Source: Opisthorchis felineus (lineage: Eukaryota; Platyhelminthes; Trematoda; Opisthorchiida; Opisthorchiidae). From it: a stretch of 64,000 nt of DNA. Location: contig SJOL01009883.1 in assembly GCA_004794785.1 (NCBI GenBank), forward strand, positions 1,062,494-1,126,493, given 5' to 3'. Shown piece by piece: positions 11,906-24,283 of the stretch. The translations under genes were made by a program, and so were the position numbers. The notes below the pieces were generated by a model that searched no databases, had not been told where the DNA came from, and saw nothing but the letters and a program-made list of their open reading frames with translations. Position 1 is the stretch's first letter; the number at the start of each line of letters is the position of its first letter.

Positions 11906-12394
11906 CTGTGAGTGAGGAAAAGGGAGCGTAAGTTAGGCGACAGCAATAGGACAACTCACATCACAGATGAACTCAAGCTGGCGAACAGTGGATTGGAGCA
12001 GCGGAGTTTACTACAGTTGTTTTCGAAAAAGTGTGCATTTCCGAATACGGAAGGCGATAAACATGATGAATATGGAGTGGTGACGGAATGATGAATATGC
12101 CAAGAGGATTAATAGCCCTTCAAATAAGACATGGGTTGATACATGCTCCTCTGAAGTCGAACATAGTAAAATCAAACAATAACTGCTACAGCTCAAATAA
12201 GTCCCGTGTACGGTACGAAGTCAATGAGCACCAAAGAGTGACCCTAAATACAGGTCAAGTATAACGATCCAAAAAATGGACAATGTTAGTCACAACCAGT
12301 TGCCTGGTTTCGGACAAATCGTGCACCTGTGTGAAAGGGCTGTATACGATCAATGGTGAGTTGAACATAACTATGGTACGACTCAGAACTGATC

Positions 12395-12405
12395 GACCAA
12401 ACGTC
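12395..12405. repeat. Target-site duplication, 5' copy
   Basis: Sequence gaccaaacgtc, identical to 16232-16242. It marks the 5' insertion border of the RTE element. Confidence 0.88.
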
Positions 12406-15400
12406 CCCGTCACGAAGAGACTGGACCTTACCGTGGTGTGACGGTTTGCGCACCTCAGCGACCCATTGAGCTATACTGGGGGGTGTCCCCGCGACACTCA
12501 CAGAGTCTCTCATACCAGGTTGGTCAATGGTTAGAGGTCTGACGAACACAGTCTCCTGGTCCTCCAGGTTGGGGGTTGGAACATATGGCGACTTGTTCCG
12601 TAGAAATGGTAATGCATTTGCATTTCCTGCCAAACACCGCTGCCTTGCGGTTAGGCTTTTGAGCCAAAGGCTTTGGTTGAGGACCCTAATCGTCCTCCTG
12701 TCTAGGTGTGGGCGCCCTGGCAGTATCCCAGCCCTCGTACAACCATGACATTTACAGCTAACAATACTCTCATGCCACATCGGCCGTCGCGTGGTGCCAT
12801 CAGCCGGGTCGCCTTACTTGCTGCATACAGCAGGGCGGGTAAGCGAAAACATGCTACTGCTGACGCCTCCCTTCTTTCTATTTCACATACTTTTTCTTCC
12901 CCCTCTCCCTACCCCATTAATAACTCTACTCTTGTAGGCCCAGCACTTAGGACTGATGACTCCGTTCGTCTTGCATCGGTTTTGCGTGCAGCATCTGCTC
13001 GTCACATGGCGCCGACATCCTCAGGTATCTCCAAAACAATCTTTAAGCCTCGACAGCCAGTCTATCTGGCCGCCTTCAATGTCCGCACTCTGAAGCAAGC
13101 GGGACAACAAGCTGCTCTTGCTCTCACGCTGGACTCGCTTGGCATTGATGTGTGCTGTGTCTCAGAAACAAGAATTCAAGATGCAAGCACAGTGATTGAG
13201 CTAACCGCCCCATCACTCTCCACTCGCTTCCGGCTACGCACCTCTGGTGATCCAGAGGCTGCTGCGGCGGGATGTGCAGGGGTTGGTATCGTTCTGAGTC
13301 AGCGGGCGGAAGCATCCTTGCTTGACTGGATACCTGTTGATAGTCGCCTCTGTGCGGTTCGTCTGGCAACGTCTGTGAAGGAGTCTCACAAGCGGGAAGT
13401 TGAGAGATGTCTGTTTATCGTGTCTGCTTATGCCCCAACTGACTGTAGCTCCGACGCCGTCAAAGACAGGTTTTACGACGCCCTGAATGTCCTGCTGCGG
13501 CGAGCTAAAAGCTCAGATATCGTGGTGGTTGCCGGAGATCTGAATGCACAAGTGGGCAGGCTTAGCGTGTCTGAGACTCAATTAGGAGGTCGACATGGAT
13601 TGGACTCGGTACGTACGGACAATGGGGAACGACTGCTCCAGCTGTGTGCTGATCGCAGGCTGTTTTTATGCAGTACCAACTTCCGAAATAGCCGAAGTCG
13701 TCTGGCCACATGGTGTCCTCCAACGGCATGCCGGCCACAAACTCAAATCGATCACATTGCCATCAGTTACCGATGGCGTGGATCAATAACTGACTGTCGG
13801 TCGTTTTGGAACACATTTGTGGATTCTGACCACGCACTCGTCCGGAGTCGCTTCTCCCTACGTTTTCCAGGGCCGCGTAAGGTGCGGACAAATCGCTTGG
13901 CAACTGAAAGACTGGCAGACCCGGATGTTAGACGAACTTACCAGAATCGTCTCCTAGAATCTCTTCCAAATGCTCCACCATCAGATGCGAACTCATACTG
14001 GGACGAGATTGCCACTTCTTTGCATAGTGCTGGGAATTCTGCCTGTGGTACGGCACCACGAGGCTCACTCAAGCACTGGATATCCGACCGAACGGTGGCA
14101 CTCCTTAAATCTCGGAGAAATATCCCAGCCGGCCCCGAACATAACTTGACACGACGAAGTATCAGACGTCAAGTGAAGGCGAGCGTGCAAGCCGACCGTG
14201 AAGTGTGGTGGACACAGAAAGCCAAGGAAATGGAAGAGGCCCAGAAAGCCGGTAATGCCCGAAGATTATTTCAGTTGATCCGTGCGACCGGTCCCCGGAA
14301 ACCACCTGTGAGCGAAACCATCAAGGATCGGAATGGAGTGACCATATCGAATAAAGAAGAACGCCTCGATCGGTGGGCCGAATACTTCGAACAACAATTG
14401 TCATGGCCACCAGCTGGCACTCATCTGGATCCCACAGGTGACGTAGAACCTTGGACGGTGAACGTGGAACCGCCTACGGCATCGGAGATTTATGACTGCA
14501 TATGTTCTCTCAAGCGCCACCGAGCCTCTGGTCCGGATGACCTCCCACCCGCATTGTTCAAAGATGGGGGTGAAGTCCTCAGTCAGCGCTTGTCTGATCT
14601 GTTCGCTTGCATTTGGGAAAAGGAGTCTGTCCCAGACAACTGGGGAGAGTCGGTGATAGTGCCCATTTTCAAAAAAGGGCCTCGTAGTGAGTGTGGCAAC
14701 CACAGGGGGATCAGCTTGACCCCGGTCGTAACGAGACTGTTGGCGTCACTCGTGCTTCGTCGCCTTACGGTGGCTCGTGAAACACTGACTCGAGAGCAGC
14801 AAGCGGGATTCCGGCCTGGTAGGGGTTGCGTTGACCAAATCTTCACACTTCGTCAGGTGCTAGAACAACGCCATACGTATAAGCGACCCACGATTCTAGT
14901 ATTCCTGGATTTCCAAGGCGCATTCGACTCGGTTGACCGGTCTGTTCTTCTTGACACGCTTGCCCACCAAGGAATGCCCCGGAAGTTTGTGAACATAATA
15001 AGCTCTTTGTATTCTCGGACTTCCGGACGTGTGAGAGTATACGGCGAGCTCTCCAAAAGCTTCCGTACACAAAGCGGTGTCCGTCAGGGATGCCCACTCT
15101 CTCCTTTCCTATTTAATTTCGTGATCGATGAGATAATGAGACGAACGCTGGAAGGTCTCCAAAACCCCGGTGTTCAGATAGCCTGTGACGAAAACCTTGT
15201 CGATCTGGAATATGCAGACGACATCGTTCTCATCTTCGAAGAGGAGGAGAGGGCGCAGGTGTTTTTGGATGAACTGACCAAAGTCATCCCGTCCTTTGGT
15301 ATGCACTTTGCACCCACAAAGTGTAAGGTCATGCTGCTGGACATGCAGTCACTGAACACGCCACTTACAATCCAGGGAGAGGCACTGGAAGTTGTGGAGC

Positions 15401-16231
15401 GTTTTACGTACCTGGGTAGTTGTATTAGTTCTGATGGTAGTGTGACAGACGAGGTCAATGCACGAATCTGCAAGGCACGGGTCGCGTTTGCTAATTTGAG
15501 GCACCTATGGCGTCAAAGTGGTGTATCCCTGAAACTCAAGGGACGTGTGTATCAAGCTACAGTGCGGGCTGTTTTGTTGTATGGCTGTGAGACCTGGCCT
15601 CTTCGAGCAGCGGAACTGAGGCGTCTTCAGGTGTTTGACAATCGTTGTCTCAGAACCATAGCTCGTGTGGGTTGGTGTCGGCGAATCCGTAACGAGGCAG
15701 TTAGAAAGCGAGTTTTTGGTTGTGCAACGGGTACTTCCATTGAAGAGTGTGTCCAGCACCAGAAGCTGCGTTGGTTGGGACACGTGTTGCGTATGCCTAA
15801 TCATCGTTTGCCGAAGAGAGTGCTGTTTTCCATGCCCAATTCAGAGTGGCGGAAGCAGAGAGGTGGCCAACCCTTAACCTGGCAGAGGGGTATGAAGGAA
15901 ATTACGAAACGCTTGGGTGCTGTCGGTGCTACTCGCCTTCCAGGTTGGGGACCGCGTGATCCTCACTGTGCCTGGTTGGAGACGCTGCAAGATATGGCTG
16001 CCAACCGATGTCAGTGGCGATCTTGTTGTCAGTTTCTATCCAGATTGCCTGAATGATTGACTGGAGGCGTAGGCACCTCGGAATGATTGTAGTAAGCTAG
16101 CACTAAGTCCCTTCCCCGTCCACCTTTATTCTTTCCTTCACAATAAGGCTTTCAAATAACTCATGGTTGTACGGCAGTGAAGCATCGGTGTTGAACACTG
16201 ATGTCATGCTGTCGATGATGATGATGATGAT
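12406..16231 (+). mobile_element. Full-length RTE-clade non-LTR retrotransposon
   Basis: 3.8-kb element lying antisense in the 12.4-kb SBF intron. It is bounded by an 11-bp perfect direct repeat, gaccaaacgtc, at 12395-12405 and 16232-16242. It has a leader of about 300 bp, one long intact ORF (12706-16056), a short 3' UTR of about 150 bp and a trinucleotide (GAT)n tail. This architecture (APE-type endonuclease, RT, short UTR, simple-repeat tail) is that of the RTE clade, to which schistosome SR2 belongs. A truncated relative at 51355-52545 shares the same 3' end and tail. The intact ORF and perfect target duplication suggest a young, possibly active copy. Confidence 0.9.
12706..16056 (+). CDS. 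RTE endonuclease / reverse transcriptase polyprotein
   Basis: 1116 codons without interruption. The N-terminal APE-like endonuclease (about residues 120-390) nicks target DNA. It has FNVRT, the catalytic glutamate in [24 protein letters not shown] and SDHALV, so all five signature positions are intact. The reverse transcriptase (about 640-900) follows, with [35 protein letters not shown], motif [13 protein letters not shown], motif [17 protein letters not shown], motif [12 protein letters not shown] and FAPTKCKVM. The C-terminal region has [23 protein letters not shown] and [14 protein letters not shown], typical of RTE. The start is uncertain: methionines at codons 1, 15, 23 and 101 are possible, and codon 101 (13006) lies just before the conserved endonuclease. 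It acts in target-primed reverse transcription; no nucleocapsid-type ORF1 is seen, as usual for RTE. Confidence 0.93.
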   Translation: MWAPWQYPSPRTTMTFTANNTLMPHRPSRGAISRVALLAAYSRAGKRKHATADASLLSISHTFSSPSPYPINNSTLVGPALRTDDSVRLASVLRAASARHMAPTSSGISKTIFKPRQPVYLAAFNVRTLKQAGQQAALALTLDSLGIDVCCVSETRIQDASTVIELTAPSLSTRFRLRTSGDPEAAAAGCAGVGIVLSQRAEASLLDWIPVDSRLCAVRLATSVKESHKREVERCLFIVSAYAPTDCSSDAVKDRFYDALNVLLRRAKSSDIVVVAGDLNAQVGRLSVSETQLGGRHGLDSVRTDNGERLLQLCADRRLFLCSTNFRNSRSRLATWCPPTACRPQTQIDHIAISYRWRGSITDCRSFWNTFVDSDHALVRSRFSLRFPGPRKVRTNRLATERLADPDVRRTYQNRLLESLPNAPPSDANSYWDEIATSLHSAGNSACGTAPRGSLKHWISDRTVALLKSRRNIPAGPEHNLTRRSIRRQVKASVQADREVWWTQKAKEMEEAQKAGNARRLFQLIRATGPRKPPVSETIKDRNGVTISNKEERLDRWAEYFEQQLSWPPAGTHLDPTGDVEPWTVNVEPPTASEIYDCICSLKRHRASGPDDLPPALFKDGGEVLSQRLSDLFACIWEKESVPDNWGESVIVPIFKKGPRSECGNHRGISLTPVVTRLLASLVLRRLTVARETLTREQQAGFRPGRGCVDQIFTLRQVLEQRHTYKRPTILVFLDFQGAFDSVDRSVLLDTLAHQGMPRKFVNIISSLYSRTSGRVRVYGELSKSFRTQSGVRQGCPLSPFLFNFVIDEIMRRTLEGLQNPGVQIACDENLVDLEYADDIVLIFEEEERAQVFLDELTKVIPSFGMHFAPTKCKVMLLDMQSLNTPLTIQGEALEVVERFTYLGSCISSDGSVTDEVNARICKARVAFANLRHLWRQSGVSLKLKGRVYQATVRAVLLYGCETWPLRAAELRRLQVFDNRCLRTIARVGWCRRIRNEAVRKRVFGCATGTSIEECVQHQKLRWLGHVLRMPNHRLPKRVLFSMPNSEWRKQRGGQPLTWQRGMKEITKRLGAVGATRLPGWGPRDPHCAWLETLQDMAANRCQWRSCCQFLSRLPE

Positions 16232-16232
16232 G
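16212..16232 (+). repeat. (GAT)n tail of RTE element
   Basis: About seven GAT/TGA units ending the 3' UTR. The same tail, on the other strand as (CAT)n, ends the related fragment at 51355-51375. RTE elements commonly end in such trinucleotide runs, used in place of poly(A). Confidence 0.9.
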
Positions 16233-16242
16233 ACCAAACGTC
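16232..16242. repeat. Target-site duplication, 3' copy
   Basis: Sequence gaccaaacgtc directly after the GAT repeat tail. It matches 12395-12405 exactly. Confidence 0.88.
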
Positions 16243-18204
16243 TCAGTAACTTCACGTCTTCATGAAATCAAAGAAATTCATCTGAAAGAACCGAATCCCC
16301 AACGACCACAGCATGGATTTCGCGGGGTAAATACTTTGAGGAATGGTTGTTCCCATTGCAGTACTTAATGTGCGAAACTGACTCCGTGAACAAAACACGA
16401 AACATTTCATTGTTTCCGAAATCGCTCCTTCGAAATGATGCTGCCCTTAGTGTTGATCTAATTAACCAAACCGACTGTCACGCCAGGCAGTTGCTGACGA
16501 CCGCACTGTCGATTATATACCCGCTGTGCCAGAAAAAACTTTAGCGGGTTCATCCTAGGATATGTGCATGGCACTTTTCGTTAAGGATTACGGCCAAGAC
16601 CAAAGAGGGTCACGGTCCTTTCATTGACAACACAAAAATGCATTTACCCCGGATGTCAGCGGATAGTGAGTCTTTGGAAAGACACCTGTACCACGAAAAA
16701 AAAATCACCGGTTACGGCGTCGTTCCTTGTTTGAGCACTGGGGAATGTTTCCACGATATGCACAGCAGAAAAAGATACTTTATGGTTACCAAACCAATCA
16801 ACCAGCATCAAATAGCTGTACATCAGTAATCGCGTCAAAGTAGAAACCCTAATTCACGGCAAACACTAGCAATCTGGTCCGCCGCCGGATCTGTTCGAGG
16901 AACGTCAAAGCCACTTGTTTAAAGCAGTTCCTCAGTTTTTCGTGTTATTATCTTGTGATTTTCTAGGTGCCCCTAAAAGTAACATATTATTTCAGGGTAT
17001 CAAATGCAGGGGCAGAGTGGCAACTGGTAACAGTTGAATTACAGTACTGACTACAATTATGGCGCATAAATCTTACTGGTGTGTGACTGCTGACAGGTAA
17101 CTTCTCCTGTAGTGGTGATGAGTTGGTGTGCTCAAATAGTACAAGAAGTAATTGTTCGTAATGACCCAAATAAAAGCCAGTATATGTGGGATTAAATTGT
17201 TGATACACTGGTGTGGTGCGCAAAATCCAGTGTATTCAATTCGGAACAAATTCTGGGCTTGCATGTTTGCCTGGCCGGAGCCGATTGTATTAAATATCTT
17301 AAAGATCTCAATCAGTCAAAGCAGTAAATTCTATTATACTCTGGAAGAACTACAACGACCCATCGTGTTATTCCACGCTCATATGACTACAGACGAAGGA
17401 TGTTCTCCACGCCCCACAGGTTAGTTTGTGGAGGAACCGAAGTCCTACCCCAAACCATGACGAATATGGACCCTATTTTGATGAATTTCCATAAAAACAA
17501 AGGTTGTCAATTCGAGCAAGATCAGTGTACCAGTAAAACCGCCTTGAAGACTAATCGGGATAATTTTGCGGGATTCCTCTGGATAAACATATACACTCCT
17601 AATCGTATCGAACAGTTACGTCTTAACGGAAATCTTCGACACTGCTGGTACGAAGGCTCAAACGAGGAAAACCTGAACTGTTCTGTAAAGCTAACAGGAG
17701 AAGCCCCGCGAAAGTTGCAAATGGGTTTGATAAGTTATGATGATATAAAATAACAAAATTGGTTGCCTGAGGAAACATCATGGCACAGTGCGGCTCACAG
17801 AGATTTCATGATGCAAACTCCAATTTTGATTTTTAAAAAGTTGGTTTGGTCGAACTTGTCGCAGAAGAAGATCCACAGAACTCCCTTACACCACTCGAAG
17901 AAACGCACTAGGTTAAAAAGTGATGGAGTGATGTGGTCCTGAGAGTTGAAGTTACATTTGACGACTGGGATTGGCTTCACTTACGGGACGAAGTATCCAC
18001 AAGATTTCCCAAATCTCTTCACACTACCAACAATCTATAAGTAGCCCAGTGGAAGAATAAACTTCACCCGACGAGTGAAACTTCCATCTGAGAAGTCGTT
18101 GCTCGAGGAGCCAATCAACACGTGTGACCGCGTGATGTGGATCCCGTGATTGAAGGATGAGCGACGCTGTATCCTGTCTAAGTGCGAGTTAATCACACTG
18201 CTGT

Positions 18205-18335
18205 TCAGCCGCTCGTGGCCGAACGGTTAAGTGTTCGAACTACTAGCCAGGAAGTCGCGCGTTCGAGACTCGGAGGAGTTTTGCGATATGCGCACTGCTG
18301 ATGATTCTCAATAAGGATGAAACAGCTGTACAGTG
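18205..18335 (+). mobile_element. tRNA-headed SINE carrying a hammerhead-like core
   Basis: A box TGGCCGAACGGTTAAGTG (18216-18233) and B box GCGTTCGAGAC (18259-18269), followed within 30 bases by a hammerhead-like core at 18298-18323. The acceptor stem is not closed, so it is not a tRNA gene. Confidence 0.72.
18298..18323 (+). ncRNA. Hammerhead-like core in SINE
   Basis: CTGATGA, then ttctcaataaggat as stem II (three pairs), then GAAAC. I see no clear GTC triplet with closing stem III downstream, so it is probably inactive. Confidence 0.5.
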
Positions 18336-18394
18336 CTTCTCAGCTTTTCAGCATAGATTGGCTTCACTTACAGGACGACATCCCCACAAAAATA

Positions 18395-18565
18395 TCGCAT
18401 TATATTTTCCTGACAGAATACTACTCATAAGGTTGCTGAAAATTTCGACAGCCAACGACTGGCTTCGTCCTTCTTGTGGTTCATCAAGAATGTTCCCCAA
18501 GATCCTGTATACTTGAACATCAAATCGGACAATATGGACGAAATACACTCGTTTGCAAATTACGT
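18395..18565 (-). repeat. R1 dispersed repeat, locus f
   Basis: Minus strand of this segment: attttcctgacag and actcataaggttgctgaaaa at one end, gaaatacactcgtttgcaaa at the other. The core is degenerate (TTGATGA, GAAGC). Confidence 0.72.
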
Positions 18566-18639
18566 TGGTGTCGACAGACTGTACTCCAACACCTCAAATA
18601 TCGCAGTAACTGAAATATGAGGCGGCATTTGCGCAGAAT

Positions 18640-18748
18640 ACAGAAAGAAGCATGAAGGACGTAGGCAGGAAGTCCAGAGGCAGAGGTCGGATTGGAACCA
18701 CGGACCTTCCGGTCAGTAAATTCGCGCTCTAACCACTGAGCCATCCCG
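18640..18748 (-). mobile_element. tRNA-derived SINE fragment
   Basis: Minus strand: A box GATGGCTCAGTGGTTAGAGCG (18725-18745 region) and B box GGTTCCAATCC (18689-18699) at normal tRNA spacing, then a short body. The open frame over it (MAQWLEREFTDRKV...) is a familiar spurious translation of such SINEs in trematode gene sets. Confidence 0.8.
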
Positions 18749-18754
18749 TTAAAT

Positions 18755-18990
18755 GGCTCAGTTGAATAATATCATACACGAGAGATTCGGCTGGGAATCC
18801 TGTTAATAACAAGTCAGTTTGCCAATGAGTGTAGTTCACGAACTGCATACAATTTGGTGTGCGAATGAACATAAGGCTGGTAGAAACTCTTGGACTACGC
18901 TTACTTAATGAAAAACTGAAAAAGGGAGACCGCTAGTGGGTTGCTGGAGAGTTCCCAGCAGCCTTATGAGTAGCGTGTCCGGTCAATAAA
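18755..18990 (+). repeat. R1 dispersed repeat, locus g (degenerate)
   Basis: cacgagagattcggctggga, gccaatgagtgtagttcacg, gcatacaatttggtg, aacataaggctggtagaaac and cagcagccttatgagtag occur in family order. The core is decayed (CTTAATGA). Confidence 0.7.
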
Positions 18991-21028
18991 CTACATTTCT
19001 TCAGGAATTGCTTGCAGTCATTTGGGGCCACACAGTTGTTCCATTTGTTCTAGTCTACAAGTGGATTTTAGCTGGCTATGAACGAAGGCGCGAAAGACTC
19101 ACTCTCAAACAAGAAGCATTTCGATATAGCTAAAATTCTCCTGGTGTAAAGGATTATTCCAAAAAATTGACCAAATCGAGCGTTATCGAAGCAGTAACAA
19201 AAGTGGAACTTGTGGTGGCTTTATTCGAGACCTTCAGTTTACGGAATGGCACATTGATGACTGTCCTTTCCCATTATGAGTAGTGGTTTGCTAAACTTTA
19301 GAACCATGATATGCGATTTGTATGCGCACTGCCTTTCGTTTATCATACTAATGACAGGAGATTCAAGATTTATTTACTTATGCAATCCAAACTGACGTAT
19401 TCATCCGCAACGTACATCGGACCACTACATCGCTGTAAACTTTGAGTTTTTACTACTCCAATGCAGCTTTCGCCCATATTTACTGGAGGGAATCGCTTTG
19501 TTTATAACATTTCGCGAGTATAAGTTGGCCTAAGTCTGCTTCTCCGAATTATTAACGTGGCCCCGTGACGAACGATTATTCAGTTTATATCTAAGACAAA
19601 AAGGGTAATCCATACCAACGATTCCTTTCGTAACACAGGTAAACCAAGATCACCAGCATATGGCAGACCTCATGTCGTTGGACATAGTACTAAAGCTCAT
19701 TCAAGATGGTTTTCTAGGACAAATGGACAGGCAGGAGTGGCGGATTGAGTACAAAGAGAGAGCACCCATACTGTTAAGTGGATACGGAGGAGTTGCCTGT
19801 CTACAGTAGTCCGAATTATTAAAACACGGCGCATAATTTAGACGGGCAAGAACGTGAGTGTTTAAGGCGGGCAACCAATAGATCATGTTTTACCGCCGCG
19901 AAACCGATTATAAAATGGCATTACAAAAACCCTAGCTCCATTATGACCAAAGAAAAGGTATAACTTATTCACATAATACAATGAAGTGGCCAGTGTTCAC
20001 TTACCAAGTTCAGCCTATCAGACCGTCCCCGTGTTCAGTTTCTCAGTCATAAATCGCGTACCCGGGTAAGTGGGCTCACGCTGTTAGTTCCGTCTGCCGC
20101 GGATACGGCTGGCAGAAGAGAGTTATCCATAGGTGTGTGCTATCCGAGGCTACCATCCGGAGGACGGCAGTTGCCAACCCAAAACTTAGCTTGGTTCTCA
20201 CGGCCCCGGTTGTCCCAGGTAACCGATTATTTGTGCACGCCGACTACACAGCACACTGGATGCTACGGCGGCCAAGCTGATGTCAGGGTATTTTCCCCAA
20301 GAAGTTTCAGCATGAATTGTGAAGATAAGGATCACAACAGAAACAGCCTAGTACAATGTTGACCGTGACTATAACCAAAAACCGGTTCCACTGTGTTAGT
20401 GGCGGGGGAAGATGACTTTGAAAGCCTTGAGGACAGTCTCCGTCATATTGCGCTTTTGGAATAAATCAGTTCCATATTGTTACGGAACCCATTTGGAGAC
20501 CACCAAAGGACTGACCGGGAGTTAGCATGTATTCGGTATTCACGCTCCTATGACGGCAAGCTTAGAATCAACAGGCGTATCTCAGAAGGGACAAGAATTA
20601 ATTGAGGACCTCTACCGGCAGATGATCAGCTCATAGTCAGCGGCGGATTCACAGATACTGGCCTTCAAGTGACATGACATGAGCACTTTTGTTAATCGGT
20701 GACTGCGTGGTGAGAATACACATTAAAAAGGCTTCCCATATACACTACAGTTGGGTCTCATCGGCCGACGTGATCATTCACATTATCTGCAAGGTAACAA
20801 TAGATGAGCTATTGGCCCATTAGGTCAAATTCAATCGAGAATTTCCAATCTTCGGGACTGCAGTACGACTGAGAAAATGCTTCTAATAAAAATGAGTATT
20901 ATTTGCAGTCTCGATCTGCACTGGCATTAAGTGGGCCAGTAGACCAAACAGAGCATGGCCGACAGCTGTACATACATTTGGACGACGTTAGTTTTACAAA
21001 TTGCAAAACGTTTCCGTATGAAACGTCA

Positions 21029-21039
21029 CCCCCCCCCCC
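21029..21039 (+). repeat. C homopolymer
   Basis: Eleven C in a row; a G run of ten lies at about 7677-7686. Both are prone to length error. Confidence 0.9.
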
Positions 21040-21189
21040 TTCTTCTATGGAAGCAACTGGTTATTTATGCACGTTCATCAGTATGAAGAAATAGACCTTC
21101 AACAGCTGTTAGTAACATGGACGTACAAAGTGCACTACATGACTGATGGGAAAACTACCGACAGAAAGATGGAATTCCAAACAGGAGAA

Positions 21190-21310
21190 ATAGACCCGAG
21201 TTTCGCTGTCATTAGGGCTCGTCAGCAGTAGTGCAAACCCCTGGCCACACCAGAATTTGAACCCCGTACACCGGCGCAAGCTTGTTACCATTACTCCACC
21301 AGCATAGGCC
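21190..21310 (-). mobile_element. tRNA-headed SINE carrying a hammerhead-like core
   Basis: Minus strand: A-box-like GGTGGAGTAATGGTAACAAG (21281-21300 region) and B box GGGGTTCAAATTC (21253-21265). A core CTGACGA (21219-21225), a stem-loop, GAAAC (21200-21204) and GTC (21193-21195) follow. Confidence 0.72.
21193..21225 (-). ncRNA. Hammerhead-like core in SINE
   Basis: CTGACGA (one change from CTGATGA), gccctaatgacagc, GAAAC and, after a very short stem III, GTC. The order of elements is complete, but stem II and stem III are short. Confidence 0.5.
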
Positions 21311-22528
21311 GGACATACCTGAATTATCAAGTCCCAATGGGTGAACGTACTCACACTTATGGTGGTTGGTTTGCTCAGGGTTTTGACATCCTTTGTTGAT
21401 CGTGGCTCCTCCTTCGTTATTGATCTGAAGTGAACGTATTGTCCAATGGATGGAGCTTTAGCGAGAAATGTGTGCTGTGAAATCTTATCCGGAAATCGCC
21501 AACACAAGTTCTCTAACTGGACCTGCGTTTACGTTCCTTGAGTTGATTAGTGAGCCGGGAAATGTAGTTGCAAACGTTTCATTAGCAGTCGCATCGTTGT
21601 GGGTGGAAGTGCACTTCCCAACGACGACTTCACGTTGATTAACAATGAAACGTTCCAAAACAAATTTAGCAGTTCGGCGAACCAGTCAACGGTCATCACT
21701 ACAACCGAAGCTACTAGTGTTTAGTTCAACTGCACCTGCACCTGTAGGTTCGCATTTTCCCGGAGGCATTGTAGACCTTACTATTCCCGGAAATGTCTTC
21801 AACCTATACTGGGTGGATGCCACTGACAGGTTCTGGGCATTATTCATCATATTAGCCGAAAACAGAGGATAGCTGACAAGACCACTTACGGCCTTCGCTG
21901 ATTTTCCTAAGTATGCCAGTTCCCGTTTTTAGCTTTCCCTGCAGAACTTATCAAAGCCCACACCGCTGACAACGGCAGATCGTTATGTACAACAATGAAC
22001 CACTGCTGAGTCATCGCAAGTTGATTTGTTCGCAGGTGAGACAACGCTCAAAACATTAACCAGAAGCTTAAGTTCACACTGCAGTGTGCATACACTACTG
22101 TCCAATGGCGCCTGAACACAATGCGAAGGATGATGTTTAAGAATAAGTCCACGAATTGGTCTGAAAAATTCGCCTTATATGTCATTTAACAGAGCACTCG
22201 CAACACGCAGTAGGCCTGACCTACGTCTTTCTCAGAGGCTCTCTGAACGTTTCCCAAAAACGTCAGCTCTTGAAACATGACCAATACCATATCAAACTGG
22301 AGGTAATCGATTACTAGACATATGGTCCTTACAAATCACGTGGTGGACCTCGCCTATGCGTTTGCTTTCCTATTGCGTAAGCGAAACCCGCAGCTGTTGG
22401 CTTTCTGTGAAGGAACCATAGGAATCAAAACTGTATATACAAAGGCTACCGTTTAGGCACAACCTGGAACTGTCCTTCGACCTACCCACTTCCTTAAGCG
22501 TTACGTCGCCCGCTCCATTAAACCATCG

Positions 22529-22552
22529 TTATATTATTTACCAATAATATAA
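22529..22552. other. Small AT-rich hairpin
   Basis: ttatattatt and aataatataa around a 3-4 base loop. Confidence 0.6.
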
Positions 22553-24283
22553 TGTTTTAAAACTCCGACCAGCGAGAGTTGTTAAAAATTCTGATATCCC
22601 ATGAAGAAATGCCGCGTACTGTTCCGCTGAAATTTATATACCGTTTGTAGGAAGTGACAATGTCGAAGTTTTAGTCGAAATTTAATTTAGACGGCAGAGA
22701 AACACTGTGATGATGTGCCATTCGTATCAGGAACTACCATGAAGCTCTAGGGCGATTCAAACCTATGACCTTCCGTTAACAGCTCAGCACTATGACATTC
22801 AGCCTCATTGACTGATCCGACTTAGGCAGAATGCGACGACACCATTCTTAAACCACAAACTTCACACCAAGTGGTCTGGTGTTGACTGGCTCTTGGGGTG
22901 ACAACTCATATGGAAAGCAGATGGGAGTTGTGGGGTTTTTTTGCCTCTCTGAGAGGCTTGTTAGAAATTCCCACTATTCAGAAAACATGAGGACGCATTT
23001 AATCAATTGGAAACATGCTTCTGCTTATTAGTTGCAATGCAATGGACAGAGTATCATAAAAGATAACAGAGAACCATGTAAACGATATAAATTTCGCTCT
23101 CATTTTTACAAGTGCAACAAATTTGAGAAGCACTGACAGGCTAATGTGGTGCCTCCTGAGACTATTCGATAAGGTTCACGCATCTAAAACAATCTGCTAC
23201 TCGGTGAAAGTTTTTATCACTCCATCCTGCAATTCTTCAGCAACTTTTCCTCTTAAAACTCATCATCAACTTTAGCAAATTATGGGATACCTGCTTTAAA
23301 CTGTTAGGGGAGCAGTTTGTTTTCACTGTCACAAAATGGATTGTTAAAAAAAGAGCTTGCGAACTGTCCACGTCAAACTTTATTTTCCATGTCTACAGTT
23401 CTCTTACAAAAAATCTAGCAAGTTTATTGCGACTTTACCATTTTCTTTGCATGAACAAACAACGCTAAATGAACTGATAAGAAATGTTTACCGAATGAGA
23501 AGACAGCGTCCAGCATTCCGTTAGCTGGGATGTTTTCCCGTTCTTACAGAATCAGTTTAATTTAGTTCGAGGCTCGTGATTCGACGTGACATTTCCCTGC
23601 GGAGGTCTGCGAGCATCAGAATGAATTAAAATTAAACAAATAGTACTGGTTGTTTCTACCGAAGCGCATAACGTGTTCAGTGATTCTATGCTAAACAAAA
23701 CCAGAAATTTTTCAAGGCCAGGACCGAAAGAACGATCATACATTGTTTTCTATTGCTGAGGCTCATCCCTGGACTTTTGGCTAAGGTACAGATATACGTT
23801 CTAGTGTGGATTACGCTCCCTTCATAAAGTACGCACAACCATCATACATCGGAAACACCTCTGATTCTGAACGAACAATATATGAAGCTGCCAAATCAAC
23901 AAGCAATAACACTTAGTGACTGGCAAACGCTTCCATCGGTTTTGATGCCTAGTTATATGTGTATAAAATGAGCCGTATAGGCAGAACGCGACATACGACA
24001 CAAAGCTATGCCTGGGTAGTGCAGGTGCACTCCTGTTGATTCAGTTCTGGTGAAACTCACCTCCGGCAGACTGCGTTATTGCCACATATTTTCAGTTGGA
24101 GAAAATTTGAGAGAAGTGAATAATGAACGAGAATGTACGGAAGTCCTCTATTGAAACAGAAAACTTCAAGGGGAAGTTTGGCTCGCAATCCTTAAGGGGA
24201 TAAAAGGGTTGTTCAAAATTGCAGACGAGCGGTGACAAACCGAAAACCATCTGGTTCATTTGAAACCCAAGCGGAAGGCTTAC

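Larger units (their letters stand above)
11906..24283 (-). other. SBF intron (12378 bp)
   Basis: GTAAGC donor and CTCACAG acceptor, split codon AA+G. Carries the full-length RTE element, R1 loci f and g, and three SINEs. The stretches 11906-12394, 16243-18197, 18991-21189 and 21311-24283 show nothing recognisable. Confidence 0.88.

Noticed and set aside
11950..11992. Possible SBF exon LQSTVRQLEFICD before GTGAGT
   Set aside because: It resembles the family, but its phase does not fit the exon at 11749-11905, and the conserved segment is already encoded there in correct order with the 24284 exon.
12286..12780. 164-codon minus-strand open frame
   Set aside because: Lies over the RTE target site and leader on the opposite strand. 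No known protein motif.
18520..18744. Minus-strand open frame beginning MAQWLEREFTDRKV
   Set aside because: It is a translation of a tRNA-derived SINE head (A and B boxes in place), a known source of spurious proteins in trematode annotations.
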